From contig NZ_LGDD01000133.1 of assembly GCF_001279695.1 (NCBI RefSeq), positions 1 to 64,000 on the forward strand: 64,000 bases of DNA, read 5' to 3'. Below the pieces are notes generated by a model, which did not search any database, was not told the DNA's origin, and saw nothing but the letters and a program-made list of their open reading frames with translations. Below are positions 43,258 through 53,621 of the stretch, piece after piece; within the stretch, counting starts at the first letter, position 1, and each line of letters begins with the position of its first letter. The position numbers were made by a program, and so were the translations under genes. Source of the stretch: Streptomyces sp. WM6378 (GTDB lineage Bacteria; Actinomycetota; Actinomycetes; Streptomycetales; Streptomycetaceae).

Positions 43258-45537
43258 GTGTCGTCCCTTGCGCTGTACCGCCGCTACCGCCCCGAGTCGT
43301 TCGCCGAGGTCATCGGGCAGGAGCATGTCACCGACCCGCTGCAGCAGGCGCTGCGGAACAACCGGGTCAATCATGCGTACCTGTTCAGCGGGCCGCGTGG
43401 CTGTGGCAAGACGACCAGTGCCCGCATTCTTGCCAGATGTCTGAACTGTGAGCAGGGTCCGACGCCCACGCCCTGCGGGGAGTGCCAGTCCTGCCGGGAC
43501 CTCGCGCGCAACGGGCCGGGTTCCATCGATGTGATCGAGATCGACGCCGCTTCGCACGGTGGTGTCGACGACGCCCGTGAGCTGCGCGAGAAGGCCTTCT
43601 TCGGGCCCGCGTCCAGCCGGTACAAGATCTACATCATCGACGAGGCGCACATGGTGACCTCGGCCGGCTTCAACGCCCTCCTGAAGGTCGTCGAGGAGCC
43701 GCCGGAGCACCTCAAGTTCATCTTCGCCACGACCGAGCCCGAGAAGGTCATCGGGACCATCCGGTCGCGCACCCATCACTATCCCTTCCGGCTCGTGCCG
43801 CCGGGGACGCTTCGGGAGTACCTCGGGGACGTCTGCGGGCGCGAGGGCATTCCCGTCGAGGACGGCGTGCTGCCGCTCGTCGTGCGGGCCGGGGCCGGGT
43901 CCGTGCGTGACTCCATGTCCGTCATGGACCAGCTCCTCGCCGGCGCCGCCGAGGACGGTGTGACGTACGCCATGGCCACCGCCCTGCTGGGGTACACCGA
44001 CGGGTCGCTGCTCGATTCCGTCGTCGATGCGTTCGCCGCGGGGGACGGGGCCGCCGCCTTCGAGGTGGTCGATCGCGTCGTCGAGGGGGGCAACGATCCG
44101 CGCCGCTTCGTCGCCGATCTTCTGGAGCGGTTGCGGGATCTTGTCATCCTCGCCGCCGTTCCCGATGCCGGGGAGAAGGGGCTCATCGACGCCCCTGCCG
44201 ATGTCGTCGAGCGGATGCAGGCGCAGGCCTCGGTGTTCGGGGCCGCCGAGCTGAGCCGGGCCGCCGATCTCGTCAACGCCGGGCTCACCGAGATGCGCGG
44301 GGCCACCTCGCCCCGGCTCCAGCTCGAATTGATCTGCGCCCGGGTGCTGCTGCCCGCCGCGTACGACGACGAGCGCTCGCTCCAGGCCCGTATCGACCGT
44401 CTGGAGCGCGGGGTCAACTTCCAGGCGGCGCCCGCCGGCGGGCCCGCCATGGGGTACGTGCCCGGGCCCGAGGCGCATGCGCCGATGCAGGGCGGACCCG
44501 GCGGGCCCGAGGCCGCTCGGGCTGCCGTGCGGGGTGCGGGGGCGGGGGGGCCGGCGCCGGTGGGCGGGCCCGCCCATCCGGGACCCGTCGCGCCTCCCGT
44601 GCCGCCGGTGCAGCAGGCGCCTGTGCAGCAACCCGCCGTTCAGCAGCAGCCCGTTCAGCAGCAGCCCGTTCAGCAGGCGCCCTCCGCTCAGCCCCAGCCA
44701 GCTCAGCCCGCTCAGCCTCAGCCCGCTCCGCCCGCGGAGCAGCCCGCCGGGGCCTGGCCGTCCGCTGCCGCGCCCGGGCAGGGGGGCGGCCGTCCCGGAG
44801 CGTGGCCCGGCGCATCGGCCCCCGCTCCCGCCGCCGGCGCCTGGCCCTCGGCCGCGCCCGCTCCCGAGCCCGCCCCGGCCCCCGCCGCCCCCGCCGAGCA
44901 GGCGCCCGCCCCCGTCGCCCAGGGGAGCGCTGCCCAGGGCAACGCCATGCAGGTGCGCAACATGTGGCCGGACATCCTGGAGGCCGTCAAGAACAAGCGG
45001 CGCTTCACCTGGATCCTGCTCAGTCAGAACGCGCAGGTGGCCGGGTTCGACGGCACCACCGTCCAGCTCGGCTTCATCAACGCGGGCGCCCGGGACAACT
45101 TCGCGAGCAGCGGCAGTGAGGACGTGCTGCGCAGCGTGCTCTCCGAGCGGTTCGGGGTGCAGTGGAAGGTCGAGGCGATCATCGACCCGTCGGGCGGCGT
45201 CCAGCCCCCGCCCGCCGCGGGCAACTTCGGCGGCGGCGCGCCCCGGCCCCCGTCCCCGCCCGTTCAGCAGTACCAGCCCCCGCAGCCGCCTCCGCAGGCC
45301 CCCCGGCCCGCGACCCCGGCCGCGCCCGCTCCCGTACAGCCCACGCAGCAGCAGCCGCAGGCCGCCGCTCCCGTACGGCACGACGTGCGGCAGGAGGAGC
45401 CCCCGCCGGTGCGGCTGGAGGACGACACTCCGGAGGACGACGACCCGGACCTCGTGGACAACGCGCTGTCCGGGCACGACCTGATCGTGCGCGAGCTCGG
45501 AGCGACCGTGGTGGAGGAATATACGAACGAGGGGTAG
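43258..45537 (+). CDS. dnaX: DNA polymerase III gamma/tau subunit
   Basis: 759 aa from GTG at 43258 (VSSLALYRRYRPESFAEVIG), preferred over an upstream in-frame start. Clamp-loader AAA+ ATPase: Walker A GPRGCGKTTS, zinc module C-x2-C...C-x2-C-x2-C (CLNCEQGPTPTPCGECQSC), DEAH box IIDEAHM, sensor TIRSR. A long Pro/Gln/Ala-rich linker (about 390-560) separates it from the tau-like C-terminal domain (MWPDILEAVKNKRRFTWILLSQNAQV). No obvious slippery site for a gamma form is seen. Confidence 0.95.
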   Translation: MSSLALYRRYRPESFAEVIGQEHVTDPLQQALRNNRVNHAYLFSGPRGCGKTTSARILARCLNCEQGPTPTPCGECQSCRDLARNGPGSIDVIEIDAASHGGVDDARELREKAFFGPASSRYKIYIIDEAHMVTSAGFNALLKVVEEPPEHLKFIFATTEPEKVIGTIRSRTHHYPFRLVPPGTLREYLGDVCGREGIPVEDGVLPLVVRAGAGSVRDSMSVMDQLLAGAAEDGVTYAMATALLGYTDGSLLDSVVDAFAAGDGAAAFEVVDRVVEGGNDPRRFVADLLERLRDLVILAAVPDAGEKGLIDAPADVVERMQAQASVFGAAELSRAADLVNAGLTEMRGATSPRLQLELICARVLLPAAYDDERSLQARIDRLERGVNFQAAPAGGPAMGYVPGPEAHAPMQGGPGGPEAARAAVRGAGAGGPAPVGGPAHPGPVAPPVPPVQQAPVQQPAVQQQPVQQQPVQQAPSAQPQPAQPAQPQPAPPAEQPAGAWPSAAAPGQGGGRPGAWPGASAPAPAAGAWPSAAPAPEPAPAPAAPAEQAPAPVAQGSAAQGNAMQVRNMWPDILEAVKNKRRFTWILLSQNAQVAGFDGTTVQLGFINAGARDNFASSGSEDVLRSVLSERFGVQWKVEAIIDPSGGVQPPPAAGNFGGGAPRPPSPPVQQYQPPQPPPQAPRPATPAAPAPVQPTQQQPQAAAPVRHDVRQEEPPPVRLEDDTPEDDDPDLVDNALSGHDLIVRELGATVVEEYTNEG

Positions 45538-45582
45538 GGGTCCACCTGGTGGCCCGCACAAAGATCACGCCATCGCGGCGGC

Positions 45583-45595
45583 TAGGCTGGCTGCC
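45583..45595 (+). promoter_or_regulatory. Probable leaderless promoter of purD
   Basis: TAGGCT (45583-45588) followed by 7 nt and the GTG start; no Shine-Dalgarno sequence. Confidence 0.5.
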
Positions 45596-46852
45596 GTGAA
45601 GGTCCTTGTCATCGGCGGCGGTGCCCGTGAGCACGCCCTGTGCCGTTCCCTGTCCCTCGACCCCGACGTGACGGCGCTGTACTGCGCCCCCGGCAACGCC
45701 GGGATCGCGGAGGTCGCCGAGCTCCACCCCGTGGACCCGATGGACGGGGACGCGGTCGCCCGCCTCGCCGCCCAGCTGAAGAGCGACCTGGTCGTCGTCG
45801 GGCCCGAGGCCCCCCTCGTCGCCGGGGTCGCCGACGCCGTACGCGCCGCGGGCATCGCCTGCTTCGGCCCCTCGAAGGCGGCCGCCCAGCTGGAGGGCTC
45901 CAAGGCCTTCGCCAAGGACGTGATGGCGGGGGCGAACGTGCCGACCGCCCGCTCCTACGTGTGCACCACCCCCGAGGAGATCGACGAGGCGCTGGACGCC
46001 TTCGGTGCCCCGTACGTGGTGAAGGACGACGGTCTCGCGGCCGGCAAGGGCGTCGTGGTGACGGACGACCTCGCCGCCGCCCGGGAGCACGCGCTGGCCT
46101 GCGAACGCGTCGTCATCGAGGAGTTCCTCGACGGCCCCGAGGTCTCGCTCTTCGCGATCACCGACGGCGTCACCGTCCTGCCGCTCCAGCCCGCGCAGGA
46201 CTTCAAGCGCGCGCTCGACGGCGACGAGGGCCCCAACACCGGTGGCATGGGCGCCTATTCGCCGCTTCCGTGGGCCGACCCGAAGCTCGTCGACGAGGTC
46301 ATGGCGAGCGTGCTCCAGCCGACCGTCGACGAGCTGCGCCGCCGCGGAACGCCGTTTTCCGGCCTTCTGTACGCGGGCCTCGCGATCACCTCGCGCGGGG
46401 TGCGGGTCATCGAGTTCAACGCCCGGTTCGGCGACCCCGAGACGCAGGTCGTGCTCGCCCGGCTCAAGACGCCGCTCGCGAGCGTCCTGCTGCACTCGGC
46501 CAACGGCACGCTGGACGCCGAACCGCCGCTGACCTGGCGCGACGACGCGGCCGTGACCGTGGTCATCGCCTCGCACAACTACCCCGCGACGCCCCGCATC
46601 GGCGACCCCATCGAGGGCCTGGCGGACGTCGCGGCCCAGGACGCGCCCACCGCGTACGTCCTGCACGCCGGGACCAGGCGGGACGGAGACGCGGTCGTCA
46701 GCGCGGGCGGCCGGGTCCTCTCGGTCACCGCGACCGGCAAGGACCTCGCCCAGGCCCGGGAGCGGGCGTACACGGCGGTCGGCCGGATCCGGCTCGACGG
46801 CTCGCAGCACCGCACCGACATCGCGCGCGAGGCGGCCGGGGCACAGGGCTGA
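45596..46852 (+). CDS. purD: Phosphoribosylamine-glycine ligase
   Basis: 418 aa. Second step of purine synthesis: PRA + glycine + ATP to GAR. N-terminal [21 protein letters not shown]-grasp core [17 protein letters not shown] and [36 protein letters not shown], and [11 protein letters not shown] metal site are all present. The length is normal. Confidence 0.96.
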   Translation: MKVLVIGGGAREHALCRSLSLDPDVTALYCAPGNAGIAEVAELHPVDPMDGDAVARLAAQLKSDLVVVGPEAPLVAGVADAVRAAGIACFGPSKAAAQLEGSKAFAKDVMAGANVPTARSYVCTTPEEIDEALDAFGAPYVVKDDGLAAGKGVVVTDDLAAAREHALACERVVIEEFLDGPEVSLFAITDGVTVLPLQPAQDFKRALDGDEGPNTGGMGAYSPLPWADPKLVDEVMASVLQPTVDELRRRGTPFSGLLYAGLAITSRGVRVIEFNARFGDPETQVVLARLKTPLASVLLHSANGTLDAEPPLTWRDDAAVTVVIASHNYPATPRIGDPIEGLADVAAQDAPTAYVLHAGTRRDGDAVVSAGGRVLSVTATGKDLAQARERAYTAVGRIRLDGSQHRTDIAREAAGAQG

Positions 46853-47223
46853 ACTCCGCCAGAATTCCGCGGGTCCCGGTGCACGCCGGGGCCCTCGTGT
46901 TTTCCCGCCGGAGCCCCGCGGCGCCCGGCCCACGCCCGCAGCAGCCGCGCGAAAGCCCATGGAAGCCGGTAGTAGCCCGTATTGGCTCCGTGGAATCCCG
47001 GTGGGAGGCCCGCAGCGGCCAGGCCCGGAACAACCGCACCTTTGCCCAAAGCCATTCCATCGGGTGACGAGTGGCCCATCCGGATGACTCCTGCCGACGC
47101 CCCAACTAGGGTGCGGCGAAGGCGTTCCGGCACTTGGCCCACCGGCATTGCGATGTCAGTGGCGGGTGCCACAGTGGGGGAGTGAGCAACGCCGCCGCAG
47201 GGCAGAGGGGGTGAAGTCCGGCC
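46853..47223. other. Gap between purD and the next gene
   Basis: No supported gene. TAGGGT near 47107 could be the -10 of a promoter giving a leader of about 100 nt to the gene at 47224. Confidence 0.35.
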
Positions 47224-48897
47224 GTGTCCGGTACCGGAATGGGTGGAGAGGCGGGTGCGCAGCATGCGCGCTCGCGGGCTCTCGCCGTGCTGCGCATCCG
47301 TAGCAGGGCGCTGGCCGTGGCCCTGCTGCCGGCGGCCGTCGCCGTCGTGCTGATCGTCGCGGCCGCGCAGGGCCGCATCGATGGCAGCGGCTGGGACAGC
47401 GCGCGCTGGGCGGTCATCGCCACCGCGCTGCTCGTGCTGCTGCTCGCGGCCGCCGTGGCGGCGGTGATCGTACGGGCCAGACCGGCCCTGTCCCCGACGG
47501 TGGACCTCGCCGAATCGGCCGCCCCCGACCTGTACCGCCTGGTCAGGGACCTGGCCGAGCGGCTCGATGTGCCCCCGCCCTCCGCGATAGCCCTGACGCC
47601 GGACTGCGACAGCTGGCTGGAGGACCGTACGCATCCGGCGCACGCGGCCGCCGAGCAGGGGGCGATGCCCGCTCGCTTCATACGCGGCGGCGCCGATGTG
47701 CGCTCCGGTCGCGCCCGGCGGGTGCCGGCCGCGCCGGTCCTGGTCATCGGCTCGCCCTTCATGTGGTGGATGCGCGTCGGCGAGCTGCGCGCGATCCTCG
47801 CCCCCGTCGTCGCCGGTACGGGCCCCTCCGCGCACCCGGACATAGCCGCCGCCCGCCGGTTCGTACGGGGTCTCGACGCGGCCGTCGGCGTGGCCACCAG
47901 GCCCGGGCTCGGCCCGCTGCGGCGCATACCGCTCGGCTTCGTCGGGTCGATCGCCCGGCTGCTCCTTCGCGGGTGCCGGGTGCACGCCGCCGAAATGGAG
48001 CGCGGGGTCGCCGCCGCCGCCTCCGAGCGCGCACAGGCGGTGGACTACGGGGTCCGCATCGTCGCCCAGGAGCAGGTCGGGCTCGCCTACGCGGGCTGGG
48101 ACCGGCTGCTGACGCGGGTCGCGCTGCCCGCCTGGCGGATGGGGCGCTGGCCCTCCCGGCTCGATGCGGGAGTGGTCTCGGCGCTCACCGAGCTGTCCCG
48201 GCGCGACCGCCTGGCCGAGGGCTTCACGTCCCGGCTCGGTGAGCGCCCGGCCTGCGACCTCCTGGAGGAGCCCGGGGCCGCCGACGAGGCGACCTCGCTG
48301 CTCGCCGCGCGGCTGTTCCACGGCGGCCCCGCCGAGCCCGGCCCCGCCTGGGCGCCGGTCGACTGGGCGGCGTACCCGGAGGAGGTCGTCGACCGCAAAT
48401 GGCGCACCGAGGCGGCCCGGCTGCACCGGGTCCTCGACGCGCTGGGCGAGCGCCGCGACACGGAGCCCGCCGCCCCGACGCTGGCCCGCGTCATCGACCA
48501 TCTCACCGCCGCCGACGACGAGGCCGGGGAGCGCCTGGCCGCCGGGATCGCCGCGGAAGTGGCCGGCGAGGAGGCCGCGTCCGCGCCGCCCGCGCCGGGC
48601 CCGGAGTCCTGGGGAGCGGACGCGATGCCGCTCTTCCCGCTCCAGCCGCCCCGCACCGGCCGCGAGCTGCTCGCCGACCACGTGACGGCGATGGTGTGCT
48701 GCGCCGCGGTCGACACGGCGGGCGCGCTGCCCGGGCTCGACTGGCTGGACGGCCCCTCGCTCCTCGTCGACGACGTACGCCGCTCGGACCTGGCCTCGCC
48801 GGTACTGACCCTGGTCGAGGACGGCGACGCGGAGGCGCTGCGCGTCTGGCTGTCCTCCGTCGGCATCCGCCCGGAGAAGCCGGTACGGCTGGTCTGA
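47224..48897 (+). CDS. Conserved membrane protein, possibly M48-like peptidase-related
   Basis: 557 aa from GTG. Two transmembrane helices near the N-terminus (about 33-50 and 62-84). The following region (LAESAAPDLYRLVRDLAERLDVPPPSAIALTPDCDSWLED ... RVPAAPVLVIGSPFMWWMRVGELRAILAPVVAG) has the layout of integral membrane M48 proteases, but the HExxH zinc motif is replaced by MRVGELRAI, so it would be catalytically dead. That relation is inference. It sits between purD and purC, as recalled for other streptomycetes. Confidence 0.65.
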   Translation: MSGTGMGGEAGAQHARSRALAVLRIRSRALAVALLPAAVAVVLIVAAAQGRIDGSGWDSARWAVIATALLVLLLAAAVAAVIVRARPALSPTVDLAESAAPDLYRLVRDLAERLDVPPPSAIALTPDCDSWLEDRTHPAHAAAEQGAMPARFIRGGADVRSGRARRVPAAPVLVIGSPFMWWMRVGELRAILAPVVAGTGPSAHPDIAAARRFVRGLDAAVGVATRPGLGPLRRIPLGFVGSIARLLLRGCRVHAAEMERGVAAAASERAQAVDYGVRIVAQEQVGLAYAGWDRLLTRVALPAWRMGRWPSRLDAGVVSALTELSRRDRLAEGFTSRLGERPACDLLEEPGAADEATSLLAARLFHGGPAEPGPAWAPVDWAAYPEEVVDRKWRTEAARLHRVLDALGERRDTEPAAPTLARVIDHLTAADDEAGERLAAGIAAEVAGEEAASAPPAPGPESWGADAMPLFPLQPPRTGRELLADHVTAMVCCAAVDTAGALPGLDWLDGPSLLVDDVRRSDLASPVLTLVEDGDAEALRVWLSSVGIRPEKPVRLV

Positions 48898-49161
48898 CGG
48901 GTCCCCGCCCAAGGCCGGTCTGGCTGTCCGAGGTCGCCCCCGGCCGACGTGGGTGCCCCGCCCCCAACAGGCCCCCCACTACGCCGAGTTGGCCCCGCGC
49001 ATCCGTAATACATCCGGAATGATGCCTTCCCCTTAACGTCAATTCGCGACGAACGGTGACGGAGTGCGTGCGTTATGTGATGTGCTGGGGACCGGTAGCT
49101 GTCAGACGGCGCACCACAGTCGCATCACTGTTGTCTCGGGGGATCGAGGGAGGGGAGTGAC

Positions 49162-50640
49162 ATGGGGGTGGAACGGTCGGACCACATCCGGCGCTGGGAG
49201 TCGGGTGCCCTCGCGCACGCCGTCTCGGACCCCTTCGGACAGGGCCCGCTGCCCTGGCTGCGCGGCAGCGAAACCTATTTCGACGACACCGGGCACGTGG
49301 TGCCCTGGTACGTCGACCACGTTCCGGCCCAACGCGGCACCGCCCGGGTCGCCGGGCCGCGCACCGCCGACGACGTACGCCAGCAGATCAAAGGGTTCGC
49401 CTCCAGCGGGGCCGTCGAGCCCGGCGAGGCCATCGACTTCCACATCACCGTGGACCCCCCGCAGCAGTTCACCGTGGACGTCTACCGGATCGGGCACTAC
49501 GGCGGCGACGGAGCCGCGAAGATCGCCACCAGTCCCCGGCTCTCCGGCATCGTCCAGCCGCCCCCGCTGGCCGCCGACCGCACCGTCTCCTGCCACCACT
49601 GGTGGCAGTCCTGGCGCTACCAGGTCCCCTCGCACGCGTCGATCGGCGCCCATGTCGCCGTGCTGACCACCGCCGACGGCTACCGCTCGCACATCCCGTT
49701 CACCGTCCGCGACAGCCACCCCGCCGATCTGCTCCTGCTGCTGCCCGACATCACCTGGCAGGCCTACAACCTCTTCCCGGAGGACGGCCGCACCGGCGCC
49801 AGCCTCTACCACGCCTGGGACGAGGAGGGCCGGCTGCTCGGCGAGGAGGACGCGGCGATCACCGTCTCCTTCGACCGGCCGTACGCGGGCGCGGGCCTGC
49901 CGCTGCACGTCGGCCACGCCTACGACTTCATCCGCTGGGCCGAGCGCTACGGCTACGACCTCGCCTACGCGGACGCCCGCGACCTGCACGCGGGCCGCGT
50001 GGACCCCTCCCGCTACCGGGGCCTCGTCTTCCCCGGCCACGACGAGTACTGGTCGGCGCCGATGCGCCGCACCGTGGAGCTGGCCCGCGACGGCGGCACC
50101 TCGCTAGTCTTCCTGTCCGCCAACTCCCTTTACTGGCAGGTGGAGTTGGGGCCGTCCCCGTCCGGCGTGCCCGACCGGCTCCTCACCTGCCGCAAGCGGC
50201 GCGGCCCCGGCCGCCCCGCCCTGTGGCGCGAGGTCGCCCGGCCCGAGCAGCAGCTCCTGGGCATCCAGTACGCGGGCCGCGTCCCCGAGCCGTACCCCAT
50301 GGTCGTGCGCAACGCGGACCACTGGCTGTGGGAGGCGACCGGGGCCGGTGACGGCGACGAGATCGACGGCCTGGTGGCGGGCGAGGCCGACCGCTACTAC
50401 CCGCGCACCGCGCTCCCCGAGCACCAGGACCGCATCCTGCTCGCCCACTCCCCCTACCGGGACGGCGAGCAGCACGCCCGCCACCAGGAGACGTCGCTGT
50501 ACCGGGCCCCCTCCGGCGCACTCGTCTTCGCCTCGGGCACTTTCGCCTGGTCACCGGCGCTCGACCGGCCCGGCCACGTGGACAGCCGCATCCAGCGCGC
50601 CACGGCCAACCTCCTCGACCGCATCTGCAAGCGGGACTGA
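49162..50640 (+). CDS. N,N-dimethylformamidase beta-subunit-like protein
   Basis: 492 aa; ATG preceded by GGGAGGGGAG. FHITVDPPQQFTVDVYRIGHYGGDGA is an immunoglobulin-like domain, and LLLLLPDITWQAYNLFPEDG...SLYH, VSFDRPY and YRGLVFPGHDEYWSAPMR match the large subunit of DMFase. The true amidohydrolase role is unproven for these actinobacterial homologues. It stands upstream of purC by about 100 bp. Confidence 0.82.
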   Translation: MGVERSDHIRRWESGALAHAVSDPFGQGPLPWLRGSETYFDDTGHVVPWYVDHVPAQRGTARVAGPRTADDVRQQIKGFASSGAVEPGEAIDFHITVDPPQQFTVDVYRIGHYGGDGAAKIATSPRLSGIVQPPPLAADRTVSCHHWWQSWRYQVPSHASIGAHVAVLTTADGYRSHIPFTVRDSHPADLLLLLPDITWQAYNLFPEDGRTGASLYHAWDEEGRLLGEEDAAITVSFDRPYAGAGLPLHVGHAYDFIRWAERYGYDLAYADARDLHAGRVDPSRYRGLVFPGHDEYWSAPMRRTVELARDGGTSLVFLSANSLYWQVELGPSPSGVPDRLLTCRKRRGPGRPALWREVARPEQQLLGIQYAGRVPEPYPMVVRNADHWLWEATGAGDGDEIDGLVAGEADRYYPRTALPEHQDRILLAHSPYRDGEQHARHQETSLYRAPSGALVFASGTFAWSPALDRPGHVDSRIQRATANLLDRICKRD

Positions 50641-50737
50641 CTCCGAAGAACGCCGCCGCGCAAGACCCGCGACCTGGGTACCCGGCCGCATGCGAGAGAA
50701 TCGGAATCGCTCCTGGATCAACCTACGCGGAGGAACC

Positions 50738-51637
50738 GTGTCCGGATTCGTAGAAAAGCCCGAGCCGCTTCAGGTTCCCGGCCTCACCCACCTGCACACG
50801 GGCAAGGTGCGTGACCTCTATCAGAACGAGGCCGGCGACCTCCTGATGGTCGCCAGCGACCGGATGTCCGCGTACGACTGGGTGCTGCCGACCGAGATCC
50901 CCGACAAGGGCCGCGTGCTCACCCAGCTCTCGCTGTGGTGGTTCGACCTGCTGGCCGACCTGGTGCCCAACCACGTCATCTCCGAGGAGCTCCCCGAGGG
51001 CGCCCCCGCCGACTGGGCGGGCCGCACCCTGGTGTGCAAGTCGCTCGCGATGGTCCCGGTGGAGTGCGTCGCCCGCGGCTACCTCGCCGGCTCCGGCCTG
51101 GTCGAGTACGACGAGTCCCGCACGGTGTGCGGCCTCGCGCTGCCCGAGGGCCTTTCCAACGGGTCCGAGCTGCCCGCGCCGATCTTCACGCCCGCCACCA
51201 AGGCCGCCGTCGGTGACCACGACGAGAACGTGAGCTACGAGGAGGTGGCCCGCCAGATCGGCGCGGAGACCGCCGCCCAGCTGCGCCAGACCACCCTCGC
51301 CGTCTACGGCCGGGCCCGCGACATCGCGCGCGAGCGGGGCATCATCCTCGCGGACACCAAGTTCGAGTTCGGCTTCGCGGGCGAGGAGCTCGTCATCGCC
51401 GACGAGGTGCTCACCCCGGACTCCTCGCGCTTCTGGCCGGCCGCGACGTGGGAGCCGGGCCGCGCCCAGCCGTCCTACGACAAGCAGTACGTGCGCGACT
51501 GGCTGACCTCGCCGGCCTCCGGCTGGGACCGCGAGAGCGAGCAGCCGCCCCCGGCGCTGCCGCAGCAGATCGTGGACGCGACCCGGGGCAAGTACATCGA
51601 GGCGTACGAGCAGCTCACCGGCAGCAGCTGGTCGTAA
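50738..51637 (+). CDS. purC: SAICAR synthetase
   Basis: 299 aa from GTG with GCGGAGG upstream. Ligates aspartate to CAIR. THLHTGKVRDLYQNEAGDLLMVASDRMSAYDW, the catalytic LVCKSLAMVPVECVARGYLAGSG, and ILADTKFEFGF/VIADEVLTPDSSRFWPA are all diagnostic. A perfect terminator follows within 10 bp. Confidence 0.96.
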   Translation: MSGFVEKPEPLQVPGLTHLHTGKVRDLYQNEAGDLLMVASDRMSAYDWVLPTEIPDKGRVLTQLSLWWFDLLADLVPNHVISEELPEGAPADWAGRTLVCKSLAMVPVECVARGYLAGSGLVEYDESRTVCGLALPEGLSNGSELPAPIFTPATKAAVGDHDENVSYEEVARQIGAETAAQLRQTTLAVYGRARDIARERGIILADTKFEFGFAGEELVIADEVLTPDSSRFWPAATWEPGRAQPSYDKQYVRDWLTSPASGWDRESEQPPPALPQQIVDATRGKYIEAYEQLTGSSWS

Positions 51638-51642
51638 GCGAA

Positions 51643-51675
51643 AAGAAGCCCCCGGCCAGTGGCCGGGGGCTTCTT
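51643..51675 (+). terminator. purC terminator
   Basis: 15-bp perfect stem AAGAAGCCCCCGGCC with AGT loop, followed by CCTTCT. It may also serve the convergent tRNA-Gly. Confidence 0.85.
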
Positions 51676-51682
51676 CCTTCTG

Positions 51683-51755
<73 letters not shown>

Positions 51756-51777
51756 ATGCGCCGTGGCGCGGAGACCA

Positions 51778-52389
51778 CTATACCCAACCTCGCTCGCGGG
51801 CGAGACGCACCGCCGTGTGACGGTTCTCGGCGCCCAGCTTGGCGGCGGCCGATGAGAGGTAGTTCCGCACCGTCCCCTGCGACAGCGCGGCCCGCTCGGC
51901 GATCTCCGCGACGGGCGCCCCGTCGGCCGCGAACCCCAGGACTTCGGCCTCGCGCACGGTCAGCGGGGAGTCCCCGGCGGAGATCGCGTCGGCCGCCAAC
52001 TCCGGGTCGACGTAACGGTTTCCGGCATGTACGGACCGGATGATCTCGGCGAGCCGCCGGGCGCTCACGGTCTTCGGCACGAAGCCCCGCACCCCCGCCG
52101 TCAGGGCCCGCTTGAGGTGGCCGGGGCGCCCGTGACTGGTCACGATCATGGTCCGGCAGGACGGCAGTTCGGCCCGCAGTTTTGTGGCCACTGTCACACC
52201 GTCCGCACCCGGCATCTCCAGATCGAGGACCGCCACATCGGGCCGGTGGGCCCGCGCCATCGCGAGCGCCTCGGGCCCGGACGCGGCCTCCGCGACTACC
52301 TCCAGGTCGTCCTCCAGGCCAAGGAGCGCGGCGAGCGCACCCCGGATCAGGTGCTCGTCGTCGGCGAGCAGCACCCGTACGCGGCTCAT
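51778..52389 (-). CDS. NarL/LuxR-type response regulator
   Basis: 203 aa. Receiver with D56 phospho-site (AVLDLEMPG) and K in FVPKTVS; LuxR-type HTH at about 138-200 (LTVREAEVLGFAADGAPVAEIAERAALSQGTVRNYLSSAAAKLG). It resembles DesR-like regulators. Its start overlaps the kinase stop by 4 bases. Last gene of an ATPase-permease-kinase-regulator operon, so it probably controls that exporter. Confidence 0.92.
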   Translation of the reverse strand: MSRVRVLLADDEHLIRGALAALLGLEDDLEVVAEAASGPEALAMARAHRPDVAVLDLEMPGADGVTVATKLRAELPSCRTMIVTSHGRPGHLKRALTAGVRGFVPKTVSARRLAEIIRSVHAGNRYVDPELAADAISAGDSPLTVREAEVLGFAADGAPVAEIAERAALSQGTVRNYLSSAAAKLGAENRHTAVRLARERGWV

Positions 52390-53603
52390 CTGGGCACCTC
52401 CGCGGTCAGCCGGAAAAGTCCTTCGCCCGCCGGGCCCGCCTCCAGGGTGCCACCGAGCGCGGAAAGGCGTTCGCGCAGGCCCGCGAGGCCGGAGCCGGGG
52501 GCGGTGTTCGGCCGCTCCGGTACGCCGTCGTTCTCGACGACCAGCCTCGCGGTGCGCCCGTCGACGGCGAGCCTGATCGCCACGCTGCGGGCGTCGCCGT
52601 GCCGCAGCACGTTGGTGGTGGCCTCGCGCACCACCCAGCCGAGCGCGGACTGCACCTCGACGGTCAGCGCGTCGGAGGGGCCGCTGTAGGCGCAGCCGAT
52701 CCCGGCCGCCTCAAGGACCCCTCGGGCGCCCTCGATCTCCACGCCGAGGTCCGCCTCGCGATAGCCGCGCACCACTTCCCGTACCTCTTTCTGCGATTCC
52801 TGGGCGATGCGCTGCACCTCCACCATCTGCGCCACCGCCTCGGGCCGGCCGCGCTGGGCGAGCTGCACGGCGAGCTCGGCCTTCAGGGCGATGACGGCGA
52901 GGTTGCGGCCGAGCACGTCGTGCATGTCCCGCCCGAAGCGCAGCCGTTCCTCGGCGACGGCGAGCCGGCCCTCGGTCTCGCGGGCCCGGTCCGACTCCCA
53001 CAGCACCGACAGCGTCCAGGCCCCGCAGCGCGACACCATCAGGGCGTACGTGCCGGACAGGGCCACCCCGATCGCCAGGCCGATCAGCTGCGCGCCCGGC
53101 ACTCCGGCCGGCGCGAACACCGTCACGGCCGCGATGCCGAGCAGCGCGAACCGCCACAGGAACGTGCGGGGCGGGACGAGCAGGCAGTACGTCATTCCGA
53201 GCGGCATCATGATGTACATCACGACGAGCAGGAGCGTCGGATCCGTGATGCCGTGCGCCGCCCGGAGCCCCGCGAGCAGGGCGAGCGAGAGCGCGCAGAG
53301 TGCCCCGGCCACGAACAGTGCGCGCCGCGGCGCCTCGACGCGCCCCAGGTAGTGGTCGACGGCCATCCGGTGGACCTTGTTGCCCTGGAAGGCCTGCACC
53401 GCGCCCGTCACGACCGTCGCGGTGCCGAGGGCCAGCGGCAGCGGATCGTTGCGCAGGCCCTCCAGGATGAACGGGACGTCCCAGCTGAGGAAGAGGAACC
53501 AGGTCGAGCACCGCCAGATCAGCCGGCTCTGCACCTCGACCTTCTCGACCCTGCTGCGGTCGCGCCAGTGCCGTCGGTGCCACGCCCGTATCCGCCCGAA
53601 CAC
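52386..53603 (-). CDS. HisKA_3 sensor histidine kinase
   Basis: 405 aa. Five to six membrane segments (about 30-195), then HisKA_3 with H228 (GRDMHDVLGRNLAVI), and HATPase region (LGWVVREATTNVLRHGDARSV, ENDGV, GSGLAGLRERL). DesK-like architecture. Partner of the adjacent LuxR-type regulator. Confidence 0.92.
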   Translation of the reverse strand: MFGRIRAWHRRHWRDRSRVEKVEVQSRLIWRCSTWFLFLSWDVPFILEGLRNDPLPLALGTATVVTGAVQAFQGNKVHRMAVDHYLGRVEAPRRALFVAGALCALSLALLAGLRAAHGITDPTLLLVVMYIMMPLGMTYCLLVPPRTFLWRFALLGIAAVTVFAPAGVPGAQLIGLAIGVALSGTYALMVSRCGAWTLSVLWESDRARETEGRLAVAEERLRFGRDMHDVLGRNLAVIALKAELAVQLAQRGRPEAVAQMVEVQRIAQESQKEVREVVRGYREADLGVEIEGARGVLEAAGIGCAYSGPSDALTVEVQSALGWVVREATTNVLRHGDARSVAIRLAVDGRTARLVVENDGVPERPNTAPGSGLAGLRERLSALGGTLEAGPAGEGLFRLTAEVPR

Positions 53604-53621
53604 CCTGCCGTCCCCCCTGTC

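Noticed and set aside
46861..47223. Riboswitch upstream of the gene after purD
   Set aside because: I could not fold any known aptamer core (purine, glycine, cobalamin) from this sequence.
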